Shown: positions 44,516 through 53,789 of the stretch, piece after piece
How the letters are laid out: each line of letters starts with the position of its first letter
Position numbering within the stretch: position 1 is the stretch's first letter
Source of the DNA: Bdellovibrio sp. BCCA
GTDB taxonomy: Bacteria > Bdellovibrionota > Bdellovibrionia > Bdellovibrionales > Bdellovibrionaceae
Length of the DNA stretch: 64,000 nucleotides
Reading direction: 5' to 3'
Assembly (NCBI RefSeq): GCF_037996825.1
Contig: NZ_JBBNAC010000001.1
Location: 1,178,001-1,242,000 of the forward strand
Translations under genes and position numbers: made by a program
The notes under the pieces: generated by a model
The model's database searches: none
What the model was told of the DNA's origin: nothing
What the model saw: the letters and a program-made list of their open reading frames with translations, nothing else

Positions 44516-45283
44516 ATGGCGAAATGGGCACTAATCACAGGAGCCACTTCAGGTATCGGCTGGGCCACGTCTTTGGCTCTGGCGGGACAAGGATTTTCAA
44601 TTTTAGCGACGGGCCGCCGTCAGGAAAAACTTCAAGAGCTTGAAAAAGAAATTAAAAGTAAATTTCCCGGCGTTTCGGTGAAGCTTGCGCAGTTTGATGT
44701 TTCAGATCGTTTTGAAGTGAGTGAGTTTTTAAACTCACATCAAACAGAAATTTCTCAAGTTGAGGTTTTAGTGAACAATGCCGGCCTCGCCAAAGGCACC
44801 GACAAGATGCAAGAGTCTTCATTAGATGATTGGGAGACAATGATCGACACGAACATCAAAGGTTTGCTCTTCATGACCCGCGGAGTGATCGAGCACATGG
44901 TCCGTAAAAATTCGGGCCACGTCGTCAATCTAGGCTCTGTTGCGGGACGTTGGACTTATCCAGGCGGTGGCGTTTACTGCGCAACAAAGTTTGCCGTGCG
45001 TGCGCTGTCTGAAGGACTGCGCATGGATCTTTTAGGAAGTAAAATTCGCGTGACGAATATTGAACCCGGCATGGTAAGCACAGAGTTTTCGATGGTGCGT
45101 TTTAACGATCAAGCCAAGGCCGATAAAGTTTATGAAGGCATGACGCCACTTCAAGCTTCTGACATTGCAGAAACCATTGCGTGGTGTGTGGCACGTCCAG
45201 CTCACGTGAATATTCAAGAACTAGTTATTTATCCAACAGATCAAGCTCACGTCGGGCAAGTCGCCCGTCACGGCAAAGTGTGA
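44516..45283 (+). CDS. SDR-family NAD(P)-dependent oxidoreductase (YdfG-like)
   Basis: 255 residues. GATSGIGWATSLAL (cofactor loop), ATGRRQEKL (Arg pair suggesting NADP), NNAGLAKGTDKMQ, LGSVAGRW and the catalytic YCATKFAV (Tyr-x-x-x-Lys). The end, WCVARPAHVNIQELVIYPTDQA, is typical of YdfG-type 3-hydroxy acid/serine dehydrogenases. GAGGTG lies eight nt before the ATG. fumC follows 28 nt later. Confidence 0.9.
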   Translation: MAKWALITGATSGIGWATSLALAGQGFSILATGRRQEKLQELEKEIKSKFPGVSVKLAQFDVSDRFEVSEFLNSHQTEISQVEVLVNNAGLAKGTDKMQESSLDDWETMIDTNIKGLLFMTRGVIEHMVRKNSGHVVNLGSVAGRWTYPGGGVYCATKFAVRALSEGLRMDLLGSKIRVTNIEPGMVSTEFSMVRFNDQAKADKVYEGMTPLQASDIAETIAWCVARPAHVNIQELVIYPTDQAHVGQVARHGKV

Positions 45284-45311
45284 AGGGCAGAGCCCGGAAC
45301 TGGAGTAGAAG

Positions 45312-46703
45312 ATGGGACAAAGTTTTCGCATAGAAAAAGACACTATGGGTGAAGTGCAAGTGCCAGCAGATAAATTCTGGGGAGCACAAACACAAAGATC
45401 CACGCAGAATTTTCGTATTGGTGGAGACCGTTTCCCTCGAGAAATGATTCGCGCCTTAGGAATTCTTAAAAAATGCGCCGCTTTGACGAATCACAAGCTG
45501 GGTCTTTTGGATCAAAAGAAAACCGATGCCATTGTAAAAGCCGCCGACGAAGTAATCCTTGGAAAACTCGATGCGCATTTTCCTTTGGTGGTGTGGCAAA
45601 CAGGTTCTGGCACTCAAACAAATATGAATGCCAATGAAGTGATTGCCAATCGTGCGATGGACATGATGGGTATTAAACTTCCAAGCAAAGATATTCATCC
45701 CAATGACGACGTGAATAGAGGTCAATCTTCTAACGACACATTCCCAACAGCGATGCACATCGCCGTCGGAGAGCAAATCCATCACCGTTTAATTCCAATG
45801 ATGGAAAAGTTGCACCGCGCTTTGGAGCACAAGCAACAAGACTTTAAAGACATCGTGAAGATCGGGCGCACGCATTTGATGGATGCAACACCATTAACAC
45901 TCGGCCAAGAGTTTTCTGGCTACGCAACTCAAATGAAACACTCCATTCAAAGAGTGAAAAACACGTTGCCGCATCTTTATGAATTGGCCTTGGGTGGAAC
46001 AGCGGTGGGCACCGGACTTAACACTCATCCGCAATTTGCAGAAGAAGCGGCAAAAGCTATTGCTCATGAAACGAAGCTTCCGTTTGTCTCTGCTGAAAAT
46101 AAATTTGAAGCTTTAGCGACTCACGATGCTTTGGTGGAAGTGAGTGGTGCACTGAACTCTGTTGCGGTGTCCTTGATGAAAATTGCCAACGACATCCGTA
46201 TGCTTGGATCTGGACCTCGCTGCGGTATTGGTGAGCTGAATTTGCCGGAAAATGAACCGGGCAGTTCAATCATGCCAGGAAAAGTGAACCCCACTCAGTG
46301 CGAAGCCATGACCATGGTCTGTGCGCAAGTGATGGGAAATAACGTGGCCGTGAGTGTAGGCGGAGCCACGGGGCACTTTGAACTCAATGTGTTTAAGCCT
46401 TTGATTGTTTATAACGTGCTCAACTCAATCCGTTTGCTTGCGGACGCCTGTGAGTCCTTCACGGATCATTGCGTGGTCGGCATTGAAGCAAACACAAAAC
46501 AGATTAAGAAGCACCTCGACAACTCCTTGATGCTTGTAACAGCGTTGAATCCTCACATTGGCTACGACAATGCGGCGAAAATAGCCAAAACTGCTCATAA
46601 AAATGGCACAACACTGCGCGAAGAAGCCATCAATCTTGGACTCCTTTCTGGCGAAGAATTTGATAAGATAGTAAAACCTGGGGAAATGATTGGAGTTAAG
46701 TAG
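45312..46703 (+). CDS. fumC: Class II fumarate hydratase
   Basis: 463 residues. Motifs: [75 protein letters not shown] and the signature [15 protein letters not shown]. Heat-stable iron-independent fumarase converting fumarate and malate in the TCA cycle. GGAG precedes the ATG by 6 nt. The next gene begins one base after its stop. Confidence 0.97.
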   Translation: MGQSFRIEKDTMGEVQVPADKFWGAQTQRSTQNFRIGGDRFPREMIRALGILKKCAALTNHKLGLLDQKKTDAIVKAADEVILGKLDAHFPLVVWQTGSGTQTNMNANEVIANRAMDMMGIKLPSKDIHPNDDVNRGQSSNDTFPTAMHIAVGEQIHHRLIPMMEKLHRALEHKQQDFKDIVKIGRTHLMDATPLTLGQEFSGYATQMKHSIQRVKNTLPHLYELALGGTAVGTGLNTHPQFAEEAAKAIAHETKLPFVSAENKFEALATHDALVEVSGALNSVAVSLMKIANDIRMLGSGPRCGIGELNLPENEPGSSIMPGKVNPTQCEAMTMVCAQVMGNNVAVSVGGATGHFELNVFKPLIVYNVLNSIRLLADACESFTDHCVVGIEANTKQIKKHLDNSLMLVTALNPHIGYDNAAKIAKTAHKNGTTLREEAINLGLLSGEEFDKIVKPGEMIGVK

Positions 46704-46704
46704 A

Positions 46705-47634
46705 ATGAATTCGTTGTTGGCAAAAGCGAGCTGGATGGAGCGCGATGATATTCGCCCTTATGTTTTTGTTCGTCCAGAAAATCAAATCGCACTGCCAGGC
46801 TCCGTTCATCGTTTGGATTGGTTTAAAAAAGAACCGGTCTTTAAAGATCCTCTCGATATCAGTGAGATCGCTTTCGCAGATCGCATTTACTCCATCGAAG
46901 AGCGTGCATTTGGTCCTTCGAATATGGCCATGCCTCGTTGGGTTTTTTACGATTGCGCTGTGATGCCAGGCTTTGTTGCGGGATTCGCCGCAAAACCTTC
47001 CGCGCTTACAAAAGAGATGCGTGAAGTTCTTGATCCCAAAAAATATCCAGCAACAGGTTCTCCCATCAAAACATCCGGTGTGATGAAAGAAATCACTTCG
47101 TTGGATGAGATGGACTGGGTGCCATTGTCTCTCTTCATTATCATTCCAACGATGCATCGCGGGGAGTGGGTGGCGCACAATCTGTGTTCGATCAACTCAT
47201 TGCTTCCAGACGGCGGACTTTACGGTCTGGGCTTTCTGTCAAAAGCGTTCGGTTTGTGGTATGCTAACGTCGAACAGTGTTCAGGAATGACTCAGTGGGG
47301 GAGCCCGGCTTTAAAACTACACTCTCACTACGGTCACTTGGAAGTGATCGGTGCTTATGCTCCGGTGCACTCGCATGCAAAGACGATCACGTATCGTGTG
47401 CAAGTAAATACGCACTGCTGGGAAAAGTTCTTCAATAAGGAACCTGACTTGGCGTTCTTGGAAAACTACGGACCAACGGGAACTTTCATTGATCCGAAAA
47501 ATGAAGAGAGCATGTTGAACTTCCAACAGCGCATTGAGCGCAGTGAAGGGCCTTTTTACCTCAGCGCAGGTGAGATCGCTCAAAAGAAGTTAGATGAAAA
47601 ATTGATGATTTATAATTTGAAACAACAATACTAG
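46705..47634 (+). CDS. Conserved hypothetical protein, unknown function
   Basis: 309 residues from ATG 46705 (the frame opening at 46690 is inside fumC). No signal peptide. Notable stretches: PRWVFYDCAVMPGFVAGFA, LSLFIIIPTMHRGEWVAHNL and GLYGLGFLSKAFGLWYANVEQCSG, then HSHYGHLEVIGAY. Several conserved-looking His and Trp residues suggest an enzyme or binding protein, but I do not recognise the family. One-base spacing implies co-translation with fumC. Confidence 0.7.
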   Translation: MNSLLAKASWMERDDIRPYVFVRPENQIALPGSVHRLDWFKKEPVFKDPLDISEIAFADRIYSIEERAFGPSNMAMPRWVFYDCAVMPGFVAGFAAKPSALTKEMREVLDPKKYPATGSPIKTSGVMKEITSLDEMDWVPLSLFIIIPTMHRGEWVAHNLCSINSLLPDGGLYGLGFLSKAFGLWYANVEQCSGMTQWGSPALKLHSHYGHLEVIGAYAPVHSHAKTITYRVQVNTHCWEKFFNKEPDLAFLENYGPTGTFIDPKNEESMLNFQQRIERSEGPFYLSAGEIAQKKLDEKLMIYNLKQQY

Positions 47635-47647
47635 ATAGGAAGAAAAA

Positions 47648-48088
47648 ATGTCGATGAATACCCTGCCCCCTGTCGCGAAGTCTTTTTTTGCGTTCTGTAA
47701 GAAATGTGATGCAGATAGATACCACGTAGTTCTAGCTCACACGTCTTCGACTTCGGCGAAAATCAAATGCGAAATCTGCGGTTCGCAAAAGACGTACTCT
47801 CTTCCGAAAGCGCAAACTCGCACGGGTAAACCATTGACGGGTGCGGCGGCGAAAAAACGTGAGCAAACATTGAACTCACGCAAATCCAGCCACCGCAACG
47901 AATACGAAATGTTGATGTCGAACGAAGGCGCTCCAACGGCGTCTTACAATATGAAGTCTAAGTTTGAGAAAAACACAAAACTTCAACATCCCAAATTCGG
48001 GATGGGTTTCATCAAAGACGCGATGTCTGACAAAATCGAAGTGGTTTTCGAAGACGAAGTTCGCACTCTTATTCACAACCGCACTTAG
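47648..48088 (+). CDS. Small zinc-ribbon protein with a PcrA/UvrD C-terminal-like domain
   Basis: 146 residues. N-terminal ribbon (FCKKCDADRYHVV, then KCEICGSQKTYSLP), a basic linker with PLTGAAAKKREQ, and a C-terminal 35 residues KLQHPKFGMGFIKDAMSDKI, then EVVFEDEVRTLIHN. The last part closely resembles the Tudor-like tail of PcrA/UvrD helicases ('HpkFGeGvV....dki.V.Fed...LIh'), which binds RNA polymerase. The uvrD gene 22 nt downstream seems to lack this tail. I infer a helicase partner that may bridge it to transcription. Confidence 0.7.
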   Translation: MSMNTLPPVAKSFFAFCKKCDADRYHVVLAHTSSTSAKIKCEICGSQKTYSLPKAQTRTGKPLTGAAAKKREQTLNSRKSSHRNEYEMLMSNEGAPTASYNMKSKFEKNTKLQHPKFGMGFIKDAMSDKIEVVFEDEVRTLIHNRT

Positions 48089-48110
48089 TAGTTTTTAGAT
48101 ACGAGATTTC

Positions 48111-50129
48111 ATGGATTGGCTTAAAGGGTTGAACCCCGAGCAGCAGAAGGCCGTAAAACACAATTACGGCCCTTTGCTTATTTTAGCAGGTGCGGGTTCA
48201 GGTAAAACGACGGTTCTTGTTTCAAGAACGGGACGAGTGATTTCTGAAAGAGTCGCACAGGCTCAAGAGATCTGCGTTCTTACGTTCACAAACAAAGCCG
48301 CGCGCGAATTAAAACACCGCGTGCAAGCAAAGTTGGGCAATACTGGGAAAGGTCTCTGGGCAGGGACTTTCCACTCTTTTGGATTGCAAATTTTGCGTCG
48401 TTTTCACAAACACGCCAATCTGTCTCCGTACTTTGGAATCGTCGATCAAAGCGATTGCAATTCCATTCTGAAAGACTTGATTAAAGATATTAAAAATTCC
48501 GGCAAAGATAAATTTGATGTCGATAAAATTCTTTCGATGATCAATGACCGTCGTACGGGCCTTGCCGTGCAAAACGAAGCTTTTGACGAATACCATGAAA
48601 TGGCAGAAGTCTTAGCGCCGAAGTTTGCAAAACGCCTAGAACACTTGGGCGTTGTGGATTTTGAAGGTCTTTTGATTAAACCCTTGCAGCTTTTTAAAGA
48701 GCATCCAGATATTTTAGAAAAAGTTCAAAATTCCTTTAGCCAAGTGATGGTGGATGAGTTCCAAGACACCAATCGCATGCAAATGGATTTGATCGCGCAG
48801 ATCGTAAAGTCTCATAACAACCTCACTGTTGTTGGCGACGACGATCAGTCGATTTACGGCTGGCGTGGCGCGGAAGTAAAAAATATTTTGAACTTTCCGC
48901 AGGAATTCGCGAACTGCGAAGTGATTAAGCTTGAAAGAAATTATCGTTCTTCAGCAGAAATTCTTGCCATCGCCAATGCGGCGATTTCTAAGAATAAAAA
49001 CCGCCATGGCAAGATCTTGCGCTCTCAAGCAGCGCAAGATACAGGCGAACTTCCTGAGTTGTTTGTGCTTGATCGTGAAGAAGACGAGTGTGAATTCGTC
49101 GTTTCTGAAATTTTAAATTTCCAACGCCAAGGTTATAAATACAAAGACTTTGCGATTCTTTATCGTTCGAACACACAAGGGGGCTTGATTGAGTCTTCTT
49201 TGCGTCGTGCGAATATGCCTTACAGTATTTCCGGTGGAACTTCGATTTTTGATCGACGTGAAATCAAAGATTTGATGGCGTATTTAAAACAAGCCTTGGC
49301 TCCGAATGAAGTGTCTCTTCGTCGTATTATCAACGTGCCTTCACGTGGCATTGGTGACACCACGATTGAAAAACTCAGTGAGTTCGCTTTGAAAAAAAGA
49401 ATCAACTTTGTCGACGCCTGCCGTTTCTGGAAGGAAGCCGAAGTGCAAGACAAAGCCGGGGAATCGATTGATAATTTAATGAAATTCATCGAAGACCTTC
49501 CTAAAAACATTTTAGACTTCCAGGTGGGTTCTTCGCCGGGTGCTAAGATGGTTGAGATCTTTCAAAACATCGGTTACCGCGAATACGTCTATGGCACAGC
49601 GGCTGATCCGACAAGTGCTGAAAAAAAATGGATGGTCGTTGAAATCTTTGGTCGTATTTTAGATTCTTACTTAGGTCGTCGCTCCTATGACATTGAAAAT
49701 ATCAAGTCCTTCGTAGACTCGATGCTTTTACGCGATGATATGTCTCAGGAAGAAGAAGAGCCGAATAAAATCCAGCTTATGACTTTGCATGCTTCAAAAG
49801 GTCTTGAGTTCCCTGTTGTTATTTTGGCGGGTCTTGAAGAAGATCTTTTACCGCACAAGAACTTGGGCTCTGATATTGATGAAGAACGTCGTTTGTTCTA
49901 TGTCGGTGTCACTCGTGCGAAAAAACGCTTGGTGATGTCACGCTGTCAGCAACGCAAGAAAAACGGGGCAGTTCGTCCTGTGACGCCTTCAAGATTCCTG
50001 TTGGAGCTTCCGAAGGAACTCTACAAAGAATATCCTCTAGGAGCACGTCCTGTTGTAGGACAAGAGCGTGAGGACCTGGTCGCAAACTTTCTTTCAAAAT
50101 TAGACAGTCAGCTTGGCAGTAAAAAATAA
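48111..50129 (+). CDS. UvrD/PcrA/Rep-type DNA helicase
   Basis: 672 residues. SF1A motifs: LNPEQQKAV (Q), GAGSGKTTVL (I), LTFTNKAA (Ia), VDEFQDTN (II), GDDDQSIYGWRGA (III), LERNYRSS (IV), HASKGLEFPVVILAG (V) and YVGVTRAKKRLVMS (VI). 3'-5' helicase for repair or replication-fork clearing. Domain order is normal, but the chain ends soon after motif VI with no FG-rich Tudor tail. The ribosome site is weak. The small upstream gene appears to encode such a tail. Confidence 0.93.
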   Translation: MDWLKGLNPEQQKAVKHNYGPLLILAGAGSGKTTVLVSRTGRVISERVAQAQEICVLTFTNKAARELKHRVQAKLGNTGKGLWAGTFHSFGLQILRRFHKHANLSPYFGIVDQSDCNSILKDLIKDIKNSGKDKFDVDKILSMINDRRTGLAVQNEAFDEYHEMAEVLAPKFAKRLEHLGVVDFEGLLIKPLQLFKEHPDILEKVQNSFSQVMVDEFQDTNRMQMDLIAQIVKSHNNLTVVGDDDQSIYGWRGAEVKNILNFPQEFANCEVIKLERNYRSSAEILAIANAAISKNKNRHGKILRSQAAQDTGELPELFVLDREEDECEFVVSEILNFQRQGYKYKDFAILYRSNTQGGLIESSLRRANMPYSISGGTSIFDRREIKDLMAYLKQALAPNEVSLRRIINVPSRGIGDTTIEKLSEFALKKRINFVDACRFWKEAEVQDKAGESIDNLMKFIEDLPKNILDFQVGSSPGAKMVEIFQNIGYREYVYGTAADPTSAEKKWMVVEIFGRILDSYLGRRSYDIENIKSFVDSMLLRDDMSQEEEEPNKIQLMTLHASKGLEFPVVILAGLEEDLLPHKNLGSDIDEERRLFYVGVTRAKKRLVMSRCQQRKKNGAVRPVTPSRFLLELPKELYKEYPLGARPVVGQEREDLVANFLSKLDSQLGSKK

Positions 50130-50130
50130 G

Positions 50131-50640
50131 TTAGTTCTCGCCTAAGCAGCCAAAAGCGTCGCAGGGACGGGGGCTTATGCGTTTGATTGTGCCTGTAATG
50201 CGGGTGGTTTTACTTTTCTCTTCTTGGATAATAGAAAGGGCAATGGCTCCGGCACTTTTAAGTTCAACGATGATCTTGCCGACGTGCTTGCGAGTCAGAT
50301 AAAAACCATCCTTATCAATGGCTCCGGTTTGTATCGAGGTTTCAGGGTCTATCAAGGCGTTTTTGGAGATGCGGCGAGGCTCGAAGACAGTGCTAAAAAA
50401 AGATTTTCCGATCGAATAGCCCACTTGAATGAAAAACTGGTTTTGCACCATGTTCACGCGCATTTCAGCTTTGCAGATGATTGATTCTTCGACGAGGCAA
50501 GGGCCTTCCCAGTTTCCTATAAAGTCCCCAGGGTCACCTACATACTCGCGAGGACCGACAAAGTCGGCGTTTGTCGCAGAGCCTGAGTTTTGGCAGCCAA
50601 TGATTGCCATGATAAATAAGAACGGCATCAAAGATTTCAT
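50131..50640 (-). CDS. Lipoprotein of unknown function
   Basis: 169 residues. Signal MKSLMPFLFIMAIIGC, Cys16, then QNSGSATNAD. The mature part looks like a beta-sandwich: FIGNWEGPCLVEESIICKAE, strands to residue 150, then CDAFGC near the end; the cysteines may pair. No recognised family. It converges on the helicase gene with a 1-nt gap. The ATG lacks a ribosome site and lies within a 10-bp inverted repeat (50637-50686), with a coupled 15-codon frame upstream. Confidence 0.75.
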   Translation of the reverse strand: MKSLMPFLFIMAIIGCQNSGSATNADFVGPREYVGDPGDFIGNWEGPCLVEESIICKAEMRVNMVQNQFFIQVGYSIGKSFFSTVFEPRRISKNALIDPETSIQTGAIDKDGFYLTRKHVGKIIVELKSAGAIALSIIQEEKSKTTRITGTIKRISPRPCDAFGCLGEN

Positions 50641-50686
50641 GATTCGATTGTGGCGCGCCCTCGCTCGCTCAAAAAGCGAATCATGA
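50637..50686 (-). promoter_or_regulatory. Inverted repeat and 15-codon upstream frame at the lipoprotein start
   Basis: TCATGATTCG (50637-50646) and CGAATCATGA (50677-50686) are perfectly complementary and contain the lipoprotein ATG in one arm. In the other arm an ATG (50684-50682) opens a 15-codon frame that ends TGA at 50639-50637, overlapping the lipoprotein start as ATGA. Hairpin masking of the start, or translational coupling, would both be possible. Confidence 0.4.
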
Positions 50687-50708
50687 CTTTTCTGCCGACT
50701 ATCAAAAT

Positions 50709-51383
50709 CTATTTCATGAGTTCGCGGAAATCAGTTGGCAGAGGCGTTTCAAATGTCTGCACGCGCCCTCCAATTGGCAAGCTTAAACGGAATGCATGCA
50801 GATACATGCGTTCGTTTTTGTAGATCTCTGCCATTTTGTCGTTGTACTTTGGATCGCCGTAGCGAGTGTCGCCGACGATAGCATGTTTTGCCAAAGCCGC
50901 GTGTTTACGAATCTGATGTTGACGGCCTGTGAGCAAACGCACTTCTACCAAAGAGAAAAATTTATTAGAGCTCATCACACGGTACAAAGTTTTTGCGTCC
51001 ATGCGATCTTTCAAAAGACCTTGTGGATTTTTACGGCCTTCGGATTTGTCAGAAATGGGAAACGACCACTCTTGCCATTCTTCAGATACGTCCATGCCTC
51101 CACGCAAAACGGCGTAGTACATTTTCTCCGCCTTGTGAGTTTGGAATTGCTCTGACAAATTGGCAGCGGTTTCTTGTTCGGTAGCGACAATCAAAAGGCC
51201 GCTGGTTTCTTTATCCAAACGGTGAACGGGGTAGATGTCATGGAAAGTTCCTGGGTGCAGTTGCTTTTTAAGAACACTGCGAACGTCACCTGCTTCGTTA
51301 TGAACAGAAATTCCTGGCGGTTTATTCACGATCAGCCAGTTTTTAGATTTTTCGACAACAGGAAGTTTAGTTACAGGTTTCAT
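50709..51383 (-). CDS. RluA-family pseudouridine synthase
   Basis: 224 residues, catalytic domain only, no S4 domain. WLIVNKPPGISVHNE, YPVHRLDKETSGLLIVA with the catalytic Asp, KMYYAVLRGG, EVRLLTGRQHQIRKH and GDTRYGDPK. Converts uridine to pseudouridine in rRNA or tRNA; the lack of an S4 domain fits RluA/TruC-type enzymes. AAGGAC lies six nt upstream of the ATG. Confidence 0.92.
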   Translation of the reverse strand: MKPVTKLPVVEKSKNWLIVNKPPGISVHNEAGDVRSVLKKQLHPGTFHDIYPVHRLDKETSGLLIVATEQETAANLSEQFQTHKAEKMYYAVLRGGMDVSEEWQEWSFPISDKSEGRKNPQGLLKDRMDAKTLYRVMSSNKFFSLVEVRLLTGRQHQIRKHAALAKHAIVGDTRYGDPKYNDKMAEIYKNERMYLHAFRLSLPIGGRVQTFETPLPTDFRELMK

Positions 51384-51598
51384 TCGCGGTCCTTCAAAAT
51401 GTGTCCTGGATTTCTACGGGAGACGGCCTAGGAATGCACGGAAATAAAAACGAAGGTCTCAGAAAGGCGCTTCGTGGGGCTTAAGAACGAGAAAAAAGTT
51501 CCCAGCCGGAGAGAAACAGGCCTGATTCTTGGCATAGGAGGCGGCCTCAGTATTTGTCCCGTTTAAGAGGCAAGGCACAATAGGGGAATGAGGTGGCT

Positions 51599-51859
51599 AT
51601 GAATCCCGCAGTCCAAGAATTCTTGCAGTTTCTTGATACGGAAGATGATACTGATTACGGCGATTTTAAAAGGGAGGTGGATCTGCATTTGCGTCGCCTT
51701 ATCGAATCCATGCGCCCTTTGACCCCCGAACAAGTCTGGCAGTTTCGCAAAATGCGCGAGCAATTACTCTGGTCCTATCAGTTTGACATTGAAGACATGA
51801 GGTCTCAGTTGAAGGAAGAGGTCCAGCATCTTGAAGATTTTAGTCCTCCTGGGTTGTGA
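51599..51859 (+). CDS. Small hypothetical protein upstream of the ParA gene
   Basis: 86 residues from ATG 51599 (a GTG two codons earlier is possible; AGGTGG precedes). Entirely helical and acidic: VQEFLQFLDTEDDTDYGDFKRE, then MRPLTPEQVWQFRKMREQLL. No signal or membrane segment, no family recognised. It lies 70 bp upstream of the ParA start, same strand, so may be co-transcribed. Confidence 0.6.
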   Translation: MNPAVQEFLQFLDTEDDTDYGDFKREVDLHLRRLIESMRPLTPEQVWQFRKMREQLLWSYQFDIEDMRSQLKEEVQHLEDFSPPGL

Positions 51860-51929
51860 TAATAACTCTGTGCGCTGTTCTTGCCCTTGCGAAAACCTCT
51901 ATGTACCCTTGAGGCAAGAGGAGGTCCCG

Positions 51930-52859
51930 ATGTCCACATTGGCGCAGCAGGAATTTTGCATCACTCTCAGTGATTTGGCCTCTTTCATGGAAATCTCTTC
52001 CAGCGAAGTCAAAAAGAAGGCCGAAACCGCACTGAAGAAAAAAATCAAATCCTTGTGGCTGATGCCTGAGGAAGTTCGCGCGGTTTTGCTTGCGGAAGGC
52101 TACAAATATCCTCACAAAGTCATTTCCATTCAAATGCTCAAGGGCGGAGTTGCGAAAACAACTTCCGTGTTGAACATGGGCTTGCGTGCGGCGATGTATG
52201 GCGCGCGTGTTCTATTTATCGATTTGGATCAGCAAGCAAATTTAAGTTTTGCCTTGGGTGTCGAGGACGAAAGTCTTCCGGTCTGGGTGGATATTGCAGA
52301 AAAACGCAAAAGTATTGAAGAGTGTGTGCGTTTTGTAGAACCGCATGTGGACCTCATTCCGTCTTCCTTAAACAATTCAGTTTTGGATCGTGTTTTGTTA
52401 AATTCCAATCGTAATTGGGCGCAAATCGTGAAAGGTCCGCTTGAAAAGATCAAGCATCGCTATGATCTTATTTTGATCGACACCGCTCCGGCATTGAGTG
52501 CAGTGAATACGGCCGTGACGGTGGCGTCGGATGAAGTGATCTTGCCGGTGAACCCCGATAAATTTGCGTTCTTAGGTTTGCAGAAGAATTTGACTGAGCT
52601 TGACGATATCAAGCGTGATTTCGATTTGGAATTCACCAAAAGGATTCTTTTCACGAAGTTCGACGGCCGTGAAAACACGAGTCATGAACTTTTACAGAAG
52701 TGCATCGAATCTTTTGAGGATTCCCTGATGAAGGGTTATATTCGAACTTCGTCAGAGGTGAAAAACACCGTTCGTTCGGGAAAAAGCCTTTTTGCCGGAA
52801 AATCTCCGGTGAAAGCGGATTACGATTTTGTGACACGTGAAATGTTAGGATTTGTCTAA
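51930..52859 (+). CDS. ParA-family ATPase with N-terminal HTH-like domain
   Basis: 309 residues from ATG 51930 (AAGAGGAGG upstream); the longer frame from 51831 overlaps the previous gene. Residues 1-65 look like a small helical DNA-binding domain (ITLSDLASFMEISSSEVKKKA). Then the deviant Walker A MLKGGVAKTTS, LFIDLDQQANLSFALG and LILIDTAPALSAVNTA. Orphan ParA proteins position chromosomes, chemoreceptors or other cargo. No ParB is next to it; the following acidic/His-rich gene 9 nt downstream is a candidate partner. Confidence 0.85.
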   Translation: MSTLAQQEFCITLSDLASFMEISSSEVKKKAETALKKKIKSLWLMPEEVRAVLLAEGYKYPHKVISIQMLKGGVAKTTSVLNMGLRAAMYGARVLFIDLDQQANLSFALGVEDESLPVWVDIAEKRKSIEECVRFVEPHVDLIPSSLNNSVLDRVLLNSNRNWAQIVKGPLEKIKHRYDLILIDTAPALSAVNTAVTVASDEVILPVNPDKFAFLGLQKNLTELDDIKRDFDLEFTKRILFTKFDGRENTSHELLQKCIESFEDSLMKGYIRTSSEVKNTVRSGKSLFAGKSPVKADYDFVTREMLGFV

Positions 52860-52868
52860 GAGGTTGTT

Positions 52869-53456
52869 ATGCCAGAAATCAAAAATTACGACGGTAAAAA
52901 GAAACATCACTCCAAAGCTCATCATGCGAAAGCGCATCCGGAGTCTAAAACGCATCAAAAGCGTCGCCCTCATCATGAGGCGGCTGAACATGCTCCGGAA
53001 GAAGAGTATGTAGCCACTGAACAAGCGGCTGATGAAGCAGAAGCGATTAACACCGAAGCGCAAAACGAAGGCGTTCAGCACGATGTCTACGTTGATGAAG
53101 TGCAAGCGGAAGCGGAAATGGTGGCTGAAGGCGGTCCGGCTTTTGGTGACGAACCTTCCGAACACACGCACGGTCACAACTCTGACAAAGTTCACTTGGA
53201 ATTTTACGGAAGCGAATTGATTCGTCAAAAAGCTCCGAAAGTGATGGAGCTTGCTGACACTGTGGCCGATGAATGGAAACACGATGGTCAGTTTGAAGGT
53301 CTTCCTGTCGGAAATCCAATTGCGCAGATGGCGGCGGCCAAAGCTTTGCGTACAGCGAAAGATGTCGAGAAAAAGTTAGAAGAAAAAGGTGTCATCGCTA
53401 TGGCGAAGATGGGCATCGATTTCGTGAAATCTAAAATTGAAAAGAAAAACTACTAA
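52869..53456 (+). CDS. Hypothetical protein with low-complexity His/Lys/Glu/Ala N-terminus
   Basis: 195 residues. Residues 1-105 are low-complexity and probably disordered: a basic His/Lys block (GKKKHHSKAHHAKAHPES) then an acidic Glu/Ala block (EYVATEQAADEAEAIN). The C-terminal 90 residues are helical (VMELADTVADEWKHDG, AQMAAAKALRTAKDVEKKLE). It sits between parA (9 nt) and bolA (3 nt), so is in one operon. A ParA-bound adaptor is possible because ParA partners often have basic disordered ends, but this is inference. Confidence 0.65.
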   Translation: MPEIKNYDGKKKHHSKAHHAKAHPESKTHQKRRPHHEAAEHAPEEEYVATEQAADEAEAINTEAQNEGVQHDVYVDEVQAEAEMVAEGGPAFGDEPSEHTHGHNSDKVHLEFYGSELIRQKAPKVMELADTVADEWKHDGQFEGLPVGNPIAQMAAAKALRTAKDVEKKLEEKGVIAMAKMGIDFVKSKIEKKNY

Positions 53457-53459
53457 ATC

Positions 53460-53789
53460 ATGTCCCGAGCTTCCCGTTTGAATGAAATTCTAGAAAAGGC
53501 TCTCGCTCCAATTCACATGGAGATCGAAAACGAGAGCCACATGCACTCTGTTCCTCCGGGAAGCGAAACTCATTTCAAAGTTCTGATTGTTTCTGCTGCA
53601 TTTGAAGGCAAATCACGCATCGATCGTCAAAGAATGGTCAATGATCTTCTTAAAGAAGAACTTCAAAGCGGTTTACACGCATTGACGCAAAAGACCTTAA
53701 CGCCTACAGAGTGGGAAAAGCAAAAATCCACAATGCAATTTGAATCACCTGAGTGCCTAGGCGGCAGCAAGCACGATAAAAACCGTTGA
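53460..53789 (+). CDS. BolA family protein
   Basis: 109 residues. RLNEILEKALAPIHMEIENESHMH opens as BolA does ('l...f.p..leV.neShmH'), followed by SETHFKVLIVSAAFEGKSRIDRQRMV and LHALTQKTLTPTEWE. The conserved His residues that bind Fe-S clusters with monothiol glutaredoxins are present in SHMH and GLHAL. Linked to iron-sulfur handling and envelope stress. Its stop lies in a nested palindrome (53781-53861). Confidence 0.88.
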   Translation: MSRASRLNEILEKALAPIHMEIENESHMHSVPPGSETHFKVLIVSAAFEGKSRIDRQRMVNDLLKEELQSGLHALTQKTLTPTEWEKQKSTMQFESPECLGGSKHDKNR

